A stretch of 64,000 nucleotides of DNA, from positions 7,433,501 through 7,497,500 of the forward strand of contig NZ_CP163518.1 of assembly GCF_041080625.1 (NCBI RefSeq), given 5' to 3'. The stretch comes from Streptomyces sp. CG1. GTDB lineage: Bacteria > Actinomycetota > Actinomycetes > Streptomycetales > Streptomycetaceae. Below, in pieces: positions 25,848 to 35,175 of the stretch (its first letter is position 1; every line of letters begins with the position of its first letter). A program made the position numbers and the translations under genes. The notes under the pieces were generated by a model, which did no database searches, had not been told where the DNA came from, and saw nothing but the letters and a program-made list of their open reading frames with translations.

Positions 25848-28703
25848 TCAACCGGAGAAGCCGACGTGCGCGAGCCGCAGCGGCCCGCGCAGCCTGAGGC
25901 GGAGGTCGTGCACGCCCTCGGCGGCGAGGGCGGTGGTCAGAGTGGTGTAGGCGTAGACGTCGGCGGTGGGGGTGCCCGGCGTCAGCACGGCCAGCGCCGG
26001 GCCGCCGTCCAGGGACAGTTCCAGTACCCCCTCGCCCGCCACCTGCGCCGTCATCTCACGCACCCCCGTACCGAAGTCGCAGGCACGGTAGACCAGTTCG
26101 GCCGTTCCGTCGTGTGCCGGTGTCACCGCGTCGCCCGCCGTCCTCGTCCGGTCCACGATCGCGACGCCCCACTGCTCGTCGAAGTCGGCCCCCTCCAGCC
26201 CGCGTCGGGCCACCGGGCGCGGGGCCGCGGGCGTGCCGTCGAGATGCAGGGTCGTGCGCAGGCGGATGTCCTCGCTGGACGCGCCGATCAGCAGGTCGTA
26301 CGGCCCTGACTCCAGTCGTCGGCCGCCCTGCGCCACGTCCCAGAACTCCAGCGTGGTCAGCGGGACTTCGAAAGAGACCCGGGCCGTCTCGCCGGGGGCG
26401 AGGGTGAGGCGGCGGTGGGCGAGGAGTTCGCGGCGCGGGCGGGGCACCGAGGGGTCCGCCGCTCGCCCGTACAGCTGCACCACCTCGTCCGCCGTCCGGT
26501 CCCCGGTGTTCGTCACCGCGCACGAGACGTGCACCGGGCCGTCCTCGGCACCGGCCGAGACGCCGGCGTACGCGAAGGACGCGTACGACAGGCCGTGGCC
26601 GAAGGGGAAGAGCGGGCTGCCGTCGAAGTAGAGGTACGTCTGCCGGCCGCCTATGACGTCGTAGTCGAACAGGTCCGGCAGGTCGGCGTCGGAGCCGTAC
26701 CAGGTCTGGGGGAGGCGGCCGGCCGGGGAGACGTCGCCGGCCAGGGTCCGGGCCAGGGCCGTGCCCGCCGCCTGGCCGCCGTGCGCGGTCCACAGCACCG
26801 CCGGCAGCCGCGTCACCTCCACCGCGTACGGATAGGACGAGGTCAGGACCAACACGGTGTGCGGGTTCGCGGCGCGGGCCGCGCGCAGCAGCCGCCGCTG
26901 GTGCGCGGGCAACTCCAGGGTCGTACGGTCCTCGGTCTCGCGGCCGTTGATGTGCGGGTCGTTGCCCGCGACCACCACGACCACGTCCGCCTGCCGCGCG
27001 GCCCGGGTCACCGCCTCCTCGCCCCGCTCGACCGTGATCACCTCGAAGACGTCACCGGAACCCTCGGCCCCGGCAACCTTCACGCCGTCGGCGGCGACCC
27101 GCACATGACGACCGGTGCCCAGATGCCTGAGGAGGTGACCGTTCCGGTGCGGTTCGAGGCGGAAGGTCTCCTGGACCACCCAGCCGCCGGGCTGGTCCGC
27201 GGCGGCGCGTACGTATCCGTCGTCGGCGACGGAGAGATACCGGCCGTCGGGCGCGCGCAGGGTCAGCACGTCCTCGCCCCAGTCCACCAGCGCGAATTCG
27301 GTGCCGACGCCGTCGGCGGTGAGCGGCGGCAGATCGGTGCGGCCGGAGAGCAGGGCCGGGTCCAGGGCGCCCTCGGCGCCGCGTGCCTCGTCCGGCGCGT
27401 GCGCGAAAGGCACCTGCAGGAAGGTGCCGGCGGCGGTGCGCAGCCGGACGCGGTCCACGCCCTCCGTGAACTCCACGCGGTCCGCGCCGAACCGCTCGTA
27501 CAGGCCCTCCAGGGGAGTGGAGCGGTGCAGCAGGCTGCCGCTGTACCAGTCGAGCTTGCACTCGTCCGCGAGGAGCCCGACCACCGCGATCCGGGTGTCG
27601 GGGGCGAGCGGGAGGAGGCCGTCGTCGTTCTTCAGCAGCACGATCGCCTGCTCCGCCGCCTCCCGCGCGAGCGCGCGGTGGGCCGGGGTGTCGAACTCGG
27701 CGGTGCCGGCGTACGGGTCGTGGCGCGGGTCGAACTCGCCGAGGCGGAAGCGGACCGAGAGCTGGCGGCGGACCGCGGTCTCGATGTCGGCCTCGGTCAA
27801 CAGGCCTTGTTCCAGGGCCCCCTTGACGCGCGCGACGATCCGCGATCCGTCCGTGCCGTGGTCGGTGAGGCTGTCCACCCCGGCGAGCAGGGCGGCCGCC
27901 GTGGCCTCCTCGTGGGTGGCGAAGTAGCGCTCGGCGTCGACCAGGTTGGAGGGCGCGCCCGCGTCCGAGCAGACCAGCAGCTCGTCGTCGGTCCAGGTGC
28001 GCAGATGCTCGCGCAGGTGCGGGGAGAGGTGGTTGGGGCGGCCGTTGACCAGGCTGTAGGCCGGCATCACCCCGGCCACCGCACCGGCCTCGACGGTCTC
28101 CTTGAAGGCGCGCAGATCGTACTCGTGCAGCACGCGCGGGCGGACGGAGGCGGACGAAGTGGACCGGTCCGTCTCGTTGTTGTGGGCCAGCCAGTGCTTG
28201 AGGACCGGGGCCGTACGCCAGTACACGGGATGGTCGCCGCGCAGCCCGCGCGTGTACGCCGTAGCGATCGCCGAGGTCAGCTTCGGGTCCTCCGAGTAGC
28301 CCTCCTCGTTGCGGCCCCACAGCGGATGCCGGAGCAGATTCACCGTCGGGGACCAGACGTTGAGGCCGACCCGTTCGTCCCGGGCCCGCATCGCCCGCGC
28401 CTCCCTGGACACCGCCTCGCCGACCCGCCGCACCAGCTCCGGGTTCCAGGTCGCGCCGAGCCCCACGGCCTGCGGGAACACCGTCGCCGGGCCCATCCAG
28501 GCGACTCCGTGCAGCGCCTCCTGGCCCGTGCGGAAGGCGGCGATGCCGAGGCGCTCCACGGCGGGTGCGAACTGGTGCAGGAAGGAGACCTTCTCGTCCA
28601 GCGTGAGCCGTGCCAGCAGGTCGTCGACTCGCTTCGCGAACGGCAGCTGCGGATCACGGAACGGCGGTGTGGACAGCGAGTCGGACGACGAGTCAACGGT
28701 CAC
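25848..28703 (-). CDS. GH3 beta-glucosidase with inserted fascin-like domain (cytoplasmic)
   Basis: GTG 28703 follows AAGGGAT, giving 951 residues without a signal peptide. The (beta/alpha)8 domain (about 20-330) has PVLKHWLAHNNETDR and the nucleophile in LLVCSDAGAPSN (Asp247). The GH3 C domain (about 340-710) is interrupted by a stretch (about 415-560: DVLTLRAPDGRYLSV and on) that looks like a fascin/beta-trefoil module. A fibronectin-III-like domain (about 715-800) and a C-terminal CBM-like piece follow. In the xyloglucan locus it would remove non-reducing glucose from imported oligosaccharides after side chains are gone. Its promoter overlaps a locus operator. Confidence 0.87.
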   Translation of the reverse strand: MTVDSSSDSLSTPPFRDPQLPFAKRVDDLLARLTLDEKVSFLHQFAPAVERLGIAAFRTGQEALHGVAWMGPATVFPQAVGLGATWNPELVRRVGEAVSREARAMRARDERVGLNVWSPTVNLLRHPLWGRNEEGYSEDPKLTSAIATAYTRGLRGDHPVYWRTAPVLKHWLAHNNETDRSTSSASVRPRVLHEYDLRAFKETVEAGAVAGVMPAYSLVNGRPNHLSPHLREHLRTWTDDELLVCSDAGAPSNLVDAERYFATHEEATAAALLAGVDSLTDHGTDGSRIVARVKGALEQGLLTEADIETAVRRQLSVRFRLGEFDPRHDPYAGTAEFDTPAHRALAREAAEQAIVLLKNDDGLLPLAPDTRIAVVGLLADECKLDWYSGSLLHRSTPLEGLYERFGADRVEFTEGVDRVRLRTAAGTFLQVPFAHAPDEARGAEGALDPALLSGRTDLPPLTADGVGTEFALVDWGEDVLTLRAPDGRYLSVADDGYVRAAADQPGGWVVQETFRLEPHRNGHLLRHLGTGRHVRVAADGVKVAGAEGSGDVFEVITVERGEEAVTRAARQADVVVVVAGNDPHINGRETEDRTTLELPAHQRRLLRAARAANPHTVLVLTSSYPYAVEVTRLPAVLWTAHGGQAAGTALARTLAGDVSPAGRLPQTWYGSDADLPDLFDYDVIGGRQTYLYFDGSPLFPFGHGLSYASFAYAGVSAGAEDGPVHVSCAVTNTGDRTADEVVQLYGRAADPSVPRPRRELLAHRRLTLAPGETARVSFEVPLTTLEFWDVAQGGRRLESGPYDLLIGASSEDIRLRTTLHLDGTPAAPRPVARRGLEGADFDEQWGVAIVDRTRTAGDAVTPAHDGTAELVYRACDFGTGVREMTAQVAGEGVLELSLDGGPALAVLTPGTPTADVYAYTTLTTALAAEGVHDLRLRLRGPLRLAHVGFSG

Positions 28704-28740
28704 GAGCGGATCCCTTTGCGGATGGAGCGACGAAATGCTT

Positions 28741-28783
28741 TCGAAGCGCTTCGATGCTCGGTCGGCGAAGGCCGGAGTGTCAA
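28741..28783 (-). promoter_or_regulatory. GH3 promoter with LacI-type operator
   Basis: On the minus strand TTGACA (28778-28783), an 18-base spacer and GAGCAT (28754-28759) form a promoter. The operator TCGAAGCGCTTCGA occupies 28741-28754, touching the -10 element and lying 38 bases before the GTG start. A bound regulator would block open complex formation. Confidence 0.65.
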
Positions 28784-28883
28784 GGTCCCGGGCGCGGAGA
28801 AGAAGCTCATCTGGCCTACACCGCAAGGGCGTACGACATACGTGCGGCGGCGTGGGGTGGCGCAGGAATCTTGGATGCGGCCC

Positions 28884-28936
28884 TTGTGCACCCCCAGGTG
28901 TTCACTTAACCTCGCAGCAACATCGAAGCGCTTCGA
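28884..28936 (+). promoter_or_regulatory. Transporter operon promoter with LacI-type operator
   Basis: TTGTGC (28884-28889), a 17-base spacer and TAACCT (28907-28912) are followed by the operator TCGAAGCGCTTCGA at 28923-28936, near the expected start of transcription. The 358-base gap 28704-29061 holds no gene; it is a divergent control region with one operator per direction. Confidence 0.6.
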
Positions 28937-29061
28937 CAGCCGTTGCATGCTTTCCCGTGTCCGTTCGCCGAAGCGTGCTTCCGCTCAGCCAGATCCACTC
29001 GAGACACCGCAGCCGACGGCCCACCGCCGGGTGTCCTGGTGCGCCATGAAGGGTTGACGCA

Positions 29062-30768
29062 ATGACGCCGAACGCCGCCTCCGCCTCCTCCGCGCCGGGC
29101 CGGAGCAGCGCCCCCAGCCGGCGGACCTTCCTCGCCTCCACCGCGGTCGCCGCCGCGGCGGTCGCCGGGGGCATGCCGCTGCTCACCGCCTGCGGTGCCT
29201 CGGACAGCGGCTCGGGCGGCGGCTCGTCCGCGGGCAAGGGCGCCAGGAAGCTGCTGCCGTCCTACGTCGCGAACAACGTGGTGACCCCGGACATCCCCGC
29301 GAAGAACGGCTCCGCGATCGGCTTCACCGGCAAGACCGACCTGGCGGCCCTGAAGACCTCGGTCCCGAAGAAGCTCGGCAAGGGCGGCAAGCTCATGGTC
29401 ATGTCGCCGTTCTGGGGCTCGCCGCCCAAGCAGGGCAACGCCTACTACCGGGCGATGAACGACCTGATCGGCGTCGACGTCGTCTGGCAGAACCAGGACG
29501 GCAACACCTACGACCAGAAGCTCGGCGCGGTCCTCGCCTCCAGCGACGTACCGGATGTCGTGGTCGTCCCGAGCTGGAACATGGGCGGCAAGATTCCGAC
29601 CGCCATCATCAGCAAGTTCGCCGACCTCGGCCCCTACCTCTCCGGGGACGCGGTCAAGGACTACCCGAACCTCGCCGCGATCCCGACCGATGCCTGGCAG
29701 CGCTGCATCATCGGCGGCAAGCTGCGCGGCCTGCCGCAGCCCCAGCCGTACGTCACCGGCATCGTGCCCCTCTACCGCAAGGACATCTTCGACAAGGAGC
29801 ACTACGGAATCCCGCGCTCGGCGGACGAGTTCATGGCTCTGGCCAAGGAGATCACCAACGCCAAGGCCAGGCACTGGGCCTGCATGGACATGAAGTGGAC
29901 CGCCTTCCAGGCCTTCGGTGTGCTCTCCGGCAGCGAGAAGCCGCTCGGCTGGAACCTCGTCGACGGCAAGCTGATCAACCGCATCGAGACCGAGGAGTAC
30001 CTCCAAGCGCTGGAGTGGACCCGCAAGCTCTTCGCCGCAGGCGTCGTGCACCCCGACGCCTTGATGGGCAAGAACGCCCCCGACCCGGGCGCCAAGTTCG
30101 CCGCCGGCGAGTTCCTGATCTACGCCCAGAACATCAGCCAGTGGTGGAGCCGCACCGCCGAACAGGCCACCCAGAACCCCGACTACAAGATCTGGGGCAT
30201 GGACATCTTCGGCCATGACGGCGGCAACCCGACGCTCTGGGCCGAACAGCCCGCCGGAATCTTCGCGTTCATCAACAAGAAGGCCTCGGAGTCCGTGATC
30301 CGCGACGCGCTGGCCGTCGCCAATGCCACCGCGGCGCCGTACGGCACCAAGGAGTACATGCTCACCAACTACGGCGTCGAGGGCACCGACTACACCGTCA
30401 AGAACGGCGTACCGGTCAAGACCACCCAGGGCAACAACGAGGTCCTCAACGCCTACGTCATGGTCGCGAGCCCCGCCGCCACCGTCGCCCACCCCGACTT
30501 CCCCGAGGTCGCGAAGGCCCAGGTCGAGTGGCAGCAGCGGATGGGCGCCTTCACCAAGAAGTCCAGCTTCTACGGACAGATGATCACCGAGCCCTCCCGT
30601 TACACCGACCTCGGCAACGACTTCGAGCAGTTGGAGGACGACGTCACCCGCGGCCGAAAGAAGATCAGCGACATGCAGCAGGCCGTGTCCGACTGGAAGA
30701 GCAAGGGCGGCGACAGGCTGCGCGACTGGTACAAGAAGCTGCTCGACGACAACGGCTCGGCGAGCTGA
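29062..30768 (+). CDS. Oligosaccharide ABC transporter substrate-binding lipoprotein (LplA-like)
   Basis: This 568-residue protein starts at ATG 29062 behind AAGGG. It has a twin-arginine start (SRRTFLAST, Arg20-Arg21) and lipobox LTAC (Cys44). It is longer than most sugar receptors, as usual for the LplA group. WQNQDGNTYDQKLGAVLASSD and WACMDMKWTAFQAFGVLSGS belong to the binding lobes. The neighbours are two permeases and enzymes for xyloglucan, so it probably captures xyloglucan oligosaccharides at the cell surface. The ligand is inferred from context. First gene of the run that continues through GH12. Confidence 0.85.
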   Translation: MTPNAASASSAPGRSSAPSRRTFLASTAVAAAAVAGGMPLLTACGASDSGSGGGSSAGKGARKLLPSYVANNVVTPDIPAKNGSAIGFTGKTDLAALKTSVPKKLGKGGKLMVMSPFWGSPPKQGNAYYRAMNDLIGVDVVWQNQDGNTYDQKLGAVLASSDVPDVVVVPSWNMGGKIPTAIISKFADLGPYLSGDAVKDYPNLAAIPTDAWQRCIIGGKLRGLPQPQPYVTGIVPLYRKDIFDKEHYGIPRSADEFMALAKEITNAKARHWACMDMKWTAFQAFGVLSGSEKPLGWNLVDGKLINRIETEEYLQALEWTRKLFAAGVVHPDALMGKNAPDPGAKFAAGEFLIYAQNISQWWSRTAEQATQNPDYKIWGMDIFGHDGGNPTLWAEQPAGIFAFINKKASESVIRDALAVANATAAPYGTKEYMLTNYGVEGTDYTVKNGVPVKTTQGNNEVLNAYVMVASPAATVAHPDFPEVAKAQVEWQQRMGAFTKKSSFYGQMITEPSRYTDLGNDFEQLEDDVTRGRKKISDMQQAVSDWKSKGGDRLRDWYKKLLDDNGSAS

Positions 30769-30795
30769 CCAGGCACTGAGGCAAGGAGAACGGCC

Positions 30796-31842
30796 GTGTC
30801 CCACAGCACGGTGCCTCGCAGCAGGGCCGAGGCAGACGACAGGGCGGGGAAGGACCCGGCGGAGTCCGGCGGCGACGGCGGATCCCGCAAGGACCGTAAG
30901 CGGGCGCGGGCCGGGAGGCCGAACCTGCGCCTCAGATTCAGACGCGACCGCGTCCTGCTGCTGATGACACTGCCGGCGGTCCTGCTGATCCTGCTCTTCA
31001 ACTACCTGCCGATCCTCGGTAACATCGTCGCCTTCCAGGACTACGACCCGTACATCAGCGACAACGGCATCGTCTCGATGCTGCACAGCCCCTGGGTCGG
31101 CCTCGACAACTTCCAGCAGATCTTCGCCGACTCGGCCTTCTGGAACGCGGTCCGGAACACCCTGGTGCTGTTCTTCCTCCAACTCGTGCTGTTCTTCCCG
31201 GTCCCGATCCTGCTCGCGCTGCTCATCAACAGCGTGGTACGGCCGAGAGTGCGGGCGATCGCGCAGGCGGTCCTGTACCTCCCGCACTTCTTCTCCTGGG
31301 TGCTGGTCATCGCCGTCTTCCAGCAACTCTTCGGCGGCGCCGGGGTGTTGTCACAGGTGCTGCGTCAACACGGATACAACGGGATCGACATCATGACCGA
31401 CCCGTCGACCTTCAAGTTCCTCGTCACGGCGGAGGGGATCTGGAAGGACGCGGGCTGGGGGATCATCATCTTCCTCGCCGCGCTGGCCTCCGTGAGCCCC
31501 GACCTGTACGAGGCCGCGGCGATGGACGGCGCCGGCCGCCGGCGCCGGATGTGGCACGTGACGCTGCCCGCCCTGCGCCCGGTGATCGCGCTGCTGCTGG
31601 TGCTGCGGGTGGGCGACGCCCTGACGGTCGGCTTCGAGCAGATCCTGTTGCAGCGCGACGCCGTCGGTCCGGGCGCGGCGGAAGTCCTCGACACCTTCGT
31701 CTGGTGGAACGGCGTCCGCAACCAGGACTTCGGCTACGCGGCCGCCGCCGGCCTGATCAAGGGGGTGGTCAGCCTCGGACTGGTCCTCGCCGCGAACAAG
31801 GTGGCCCATCTCATGGGCGAGCAGGGGGTGTACAAGAAATGA
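30796..31842 (+). CDS. Sugar ABC transporter permease (LplB-like)
   Basis: This 348-residue membrane protein starts at GTG 30796 with AAGGAG at the right spacing. A basic cytoplasmic start of about 50 residues precedes six membrane helices, the first containing LLLMTLPAVLLILLFNYLPI. The EAA docking loop is YEAAAMDGAGRRRRMWHVTL. GLDNFQQIFADSAFWNAVRN is the usual CUT1/LplB phrase. It forms half of the importer channel. Its stop overlaps the next start as ATGA. Confidence 0.88.
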   Translation: MSHSTVPRSRAEADDRAGKDPAESGGDGGSRKDRKRARAGRPNLRLRFRRDRVLLLMTLPAVLLILLFNYLPILGNIVAFQDYDPYISDNGIVSMLHSPWVGLDNFQQIFADSAFWNAVRNTLVLFFLQLVLFFPVPILLALLINSVVRPRVRAIAQAVLYLPHFFSWVLVIAVFQQLFGGAGVLSQVLRQHGYNGIDIMTDPSTFKFLVTAEGIWKDAGWGIIIFLAALASVSPDLYEAAAMDGAGRRRRMWHVTLPALRPVIALLLVLRVGDALTVGFEQILLQRDAVGPGAAEVLDTFVWWNGVRNQDFGYAAAAGLIKGVVSLGLVLAANKVAHLMGEQGVYKK

Positions 31843-32786
31843 CCGCCGGCATCGACGAACCGTCGCCCGTACGGGAGCGGCCGCCGTCCCGGTGGGCCGC
31901 GCCGCCCCGCCCGGTGTGGGAGGAGGAGCCGAGCAGGGCGGGGGCGGTGGGCAAGGGCCTGGTCCTGACGCTGGCCTGCCTCGGCATCCTCTTCCCGCTC
32001 TGGATCGTGGTGGCCACCAGCCTGTCCTCGCGGAAGACGATCGACCAGGCGGGCGGGCTGGTGATGATCCCGAAGGGCATCACGTTCGTCGCGTACAAGG
32101 AACTGCTGAGCGGCGGGCAGGTCACCCGGGCCGCGATCATCAGCATTCTGGTCACGCTGGTCGGCACGCTGTTCTCGATGACGGTGTCGGTCCTGTGCGC
32201 GTACGGTCTCTCGCGCATCGGCTCGCTCGGTCACCGCTGGCTTCTGATGCTGCTGCTGGCGACGATGTTCTTCAGCGCGGGCCTGATCCCGACGTATCTG
32301 CTGGTGCAGTCCCTGGGGCTGACGGACAGCTATCTGGCCCTCATCCTCCCCAGCGCGGTCAGCGTCTTCAACATCCTTGTCCTGCGCGGGTTCTTCATGG
32401 GCATCTCGCAGGAGCTGATCGACTCCGCGCGGATCGACGGGGCGGGTGACTTCCGGATCCTGTGGCAGATCGTGATGCCGCTGTCGCGGGCGGTGCTGGC
32501 CGTGATCACTCTCTTCTACGCGGTCGGGTACTGGAGCGCGTGGTTCAACGCGTCTCTGTATCTCAACGACCAGGACATGATGCCGCTGCAGAACGTCATG
32601 ATCCAGCTGGTACAGAAACAGCAGGCTCCGGTGGGGCTGGGCCAGGCCATCAAGACCGGTGAGTTGTCGGGTCTCGCCGTGCAGATGGCCGTGATGGTCA
32701 TGGCCCTGCTGCCGGTGGCGGTTCTGTCCCCGTTCGTCCAGAAGCATTTCAGGAAGGGGATGCTGACGGGGGCGGTGAAGGGGTGA
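31839..32786 (+). CDS. Carbohydrate ABC transporter permease (LplC-like)
   Basis: This 315-residue permease starts at ATG 31839, overlapping the previous stop by four bases. It has six helices, the EAA motif SARIDGAGDFRILWQIVMPL, and the LplC phrase FYAVGYWSAWFNASLYLNDQ. It completes the channel for imported oligosaccharides. No ATPase gene follows; Streptomyces sugar importers commonly share the multi-use ATPase MsiK, and that is the likely case here. A 217-base gap with a repeat separates it from GH74. Confidence 0.88.
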   Translation: MTAGIDEPSPVRERPPSRWAAPPRPVWEEEPSRAGAVGKGLVLTLACLGILFPLWIVVATSLSSRKTIDQAGGLVMIPKGITFVAYKELLSGGQVTRAAIISILVTLVGTLFSMTVSVLCAYGLSRIGSLGHRWLLMLLLATMFFSAGLIPTYLLVQSLGLTDSYLALILPSAVSVFNILVLRGFFMGISQELIDSARIDGAGDFRILWQIVMPLSRAVLAVITLFYAVGYWSAWFNASLYLNDQDMMPLQNVMIQLVQKQQAPVGLGQAIKTGELSGLAVQMAVMVMALLPVAVLSPFVQKHFRKGMLTGAVKG

Positions 32787-32824
32787 GGGGGCGCCTGTTC
32801 GACGGGGTGGCGCTGTCTCGTCGG

Positions 32825-32945
32825 CCACTGCGGGTGCGTTGTGGCTGTCGCGCCCACGCCGCGGAGCCGCATATCGATGCAGCCCCGCGCCCCTAGAGGG
32901 CTGCAGTTGCCGCCCACCCGCAACCGCGCCGCAGGCGCGGGACGA
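32825..32945 (+). repeat. GC-rich intergenic repeat with hairpins
   Basis: The gap 32787-33003 contains sequence of the kind scattered between Streptomyces genes: GCGGAGCCGCATATCGATGC, then GCCCCGCGCCCCTAGAGGGC. A perfect hairpin CCGCGCC-GCA-GGCGCGG lies at 32925-32941. It may lower readthrough from the transporter genes into GH74. I recognise the style from memory and cannot count copies elsewhere. Confidence 0.5.
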
Positions 32946-33003
32946 CGTGCCGCCCTGGCTGCGCCCCGTACCCGTACCGGTCCACCCCCCAGCGAGGTTC
33001 ACC

Positions 33004-35175
33004 ATGCCCACCCCCACCCGCAGAACCGTCCTCACCGGCACCGCAGCCGCCGCAGCCCTCCTCACCCTCCCCACCAGGGCAATCGCGGCCCCAGCCCCGC
33101 CCACGTACCATTGGCGCACGGCGGTGATCGGCGGCACCGGCTTCGTCACCGGCATCCTCTTCCACCCCACCGTCCCCACCCTCGCCTACGCCCGCACAGA
33201 CGTCGGCGGCGCCTACCGCTGGGACACCACCGCCCGCTGGACCCCCCTCACCGACCACCTCGGCTGGGACGACTGGAACCTCCTCGGCGTGGCGGCGATG
33301 GCCGTGGACCCGGCCCACCCCGACCGCCTCCATCTCGCCCTCGGCGCCTACACCCAGCCCTGGGCCGGCAACGGAGCCGTCCTTCGCTCCGAGGACCGCG
33401 GAGCGACCTGGCACCGCACCGACCTCCCCGTGAAACTCGGCGCCAACGAGGACGGCCGCGGCACCGGCGAACGCCTCCTCGTCGACCCCCGCGACAGCGA
33501 CACCCTCTGGCTCGGCACCCGCCACGACGGCCTCCTCAAGTCGGCCGACGGGGGCTCCACCTGGGCCAAGGACGAAGGGTTCCCGGCCACCCCCACCGCC
33601 TCCGGCCAAGGCGTCACCCTCCTCCTGGCCGTCGACCGTGCCGTCTACGCCGGCTGGGGAGACGCGGACGGCACCACCCCGAACCTGTTCCGCACCACCG
33701 ACGGCACCACCTGGGAGCCCGTACCGGGACAGCCCACCGGCACCGCCGCCAAGGTGCCGATCCGCGCCGCCTACGACCGGCACGCCCGCGAGCTGTACGT
33801 CACGTACGCCGACGCCCCCGGCCCCAACGGCCAGTCGGCCGGCAGCGTGCACAAACTCGACACCGCCAGCGGCGCCTGGACCGACGTCACCCCGGCCGTC
33901 CCGGGCGGCGCCGACACCTTCGGGTACGGAGGAGTCGCCGTGGCCGCCGACCGGCCCGGCACCGTCGTCGTCTCCACCAACAACCGCTGGTCCGCCGTGG
34001 ACACCCTGTACCGCACCACCGACGGCGGCCGCAGCTGGGTCTCGCTGAAGGACACCGCCGTGCTCGACGTCTCCGCCACGCCCTATCTGAAGTGGGGAGA
34101 GGAACAGCCCAAGTTCGGCTGGTGGATCCAGTCCGTGGCCGTCGACCCGTGCGACCCCGCACATGTCCTCTACGGCACCGGCGCCACCCTCTACGGCACC
34201 CGCGATCTGCGCCACTGGGCGCCCTACATCCGCGGCCTGGAGGAGACCTCGGTCCGGCAGCTCATCTCGCCGCCCACCGGTGCCGCCCATCTGATCAGCG
34301 GCAACGGGGACATCGGCGTGCTGTACCACGAGAGGCTCACCACGTCCCCGGCACGCGGCATGGCCACCGACCCCGTCTTCGGCACGGCGACCGGACTCGC
34401 ACAGGCCGCGGCGAAACCGTCGTACGTCGTGCGCACCGGATGGGGTGATCACGGCAACGGCGCCTTCTCGGCCGACGGCGGGCAGACCTGGGCGCCCTTC
34501 CCGAGCCAGCCGTCCCTGGCCAAGGACGCTCCCGGCCCGATCGCCGTCAGCGCCGACGCCGGCGTGCTGCTCTGGACGTTCATCCACTGGGACGGCACCA
34601 GATACCCTGCACACCGCTCGGCCGACGGCGGTGCCACCTGGGCCGAGGTGTCCTCCTTCCCCAAGGGCGCCACACCCGTCGCCGACCCGGCAGACCCCAC
34701 CCGCTTCTATGCCTACGACACCGACACGGGCACCCTGTACGCCAGCACCGACGGCGGCCGCACCTTCGCCGCCCGGGCGAGCGGGCTGCCCTCCGGCGAC
34801 AGCCAGTTCCAACTGGCCGTGGCGCCGGGGCGCAGCGGTGATCTGTGGCTGAACACGAAGGGCAACGGGCTGTTCCGGTCCACCGACGGCGGGGTGAGCT
34901 TCGTCAGGAACGGCAGCGTGCGGGCCGCGTACACCCTCGGCTTCGGCAAGGCCGCTCCGGGCGCCGCCTATCCGTCGATCTATCTCGTGGGTGCCCTCGA
35001 CACCGTCACGGCCGTCCTCCGCTCCGACGACCAGGGCAGGACCTGGACGCGTATCAACGACAACGCCCATCGATGGGGCTGGACCGGGCAGGCCGTCACC
35101 GGTGATCCGCGCATCCACGGCCGCGTGTACCTCGCCACCAACGGGCGTGGCATCCAGTACGGAGAGCCGGTATGA
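33004..35175 (+). CDS. GH74 endo-xyloglucanase, exported
   Basis: This 723-residue protein starts at ATG 33004 with GAGG upstream. A twin-arginine signal (TRRTVLTGTAAAAALL) ends near AIAAPAP (about 30). The body is a tandem seven-bladed beta-propeller pair full of SADGGSTW/TTDGGRSW turns. The phrase AYARTDVGGAYRWD carries the likely catalytic base (Asp66), and ISGNGDIGVLYHERL the likely acid (Asp436). GWDDWNLLGVAAMAVDP and GRGTGERLLVDPRDSDTLWL are GH74 hallmarks. It should cut the beta-1,4-glucan backbone of xyloglucan outside the cell. It lacks a cellulose-binding module. Its end overlaps the GH42 start. Confidence 0.87.
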   Translation: MPTPTRRTVLTGTAAAAALLTLPTRAIAAPAPPTYHWRTAVIGGTGFVTGILFHPTVPTLAYARTDVGGAYRWDTTARWTPLTDHLGWDDWNLLGVAAMAVDPAHPDRLHLALGAYTQPWAGNGAVLRSEDRGATWHRTDLPVKLGANEDGRGTGERLLVDPRDSDTLWLGTRHDGLLKSADGGSTWAKDEGFPATPTASGQGVTLLLAVDRAVYAGWGDADGTTPNLFRTTDGTTWEPVPGQPTGTAAKVPIRAAYDRHARELYVTYADAPGPNGQSAGSVHKLDTASGAWTDVTPAVPGGADTFGYGGVAVAADRPGTVVVSTNNRWSAVDTLYRTTDGGRSWVSLKDTAVLDVSATPYLKWGEEQPKFGWWIQSVAVDPCDPAHVLYGTGATLYGTRDLRHWAPYIRGLEETSVRQLISPPTGAAHLISGNGDIGVLYHERLTTSPARGMATDPVFGTATGLAQAAAKPSYVVRTGWGDHGNGAFSADGGQTWAPFPSQPSLAKDAPGPIAVSADAGVLLWTFIHWDGTRYPAHRSADGGATWAEVSSFPKGATPVADPADPTRFYAYDTDTGTLYASTDGGRTFAARASGLPSGDSQFQLAVAPGRSGDLWLNTKGNGLFRSTDGGVSFVRNGSVRAAYTLGFGKAAPGAAYPSIYLVGALDTVTAVLRSDDQGRTWTRINDNAHRWGWTGQAVTGDPRIHGRVYLATNGRGIQYGEPV

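Noticed and set aside
26415..29057. 880-residue open frame antisense to GH3
   Set aside because: Shadow of GH3; runs through the divergent control region.
28906..31326. 806-residue open frame antisense to the lipoprotein and permease genes
   Set aside because: Shadow frame; it crosses an operator and a promoter region and has no domain.
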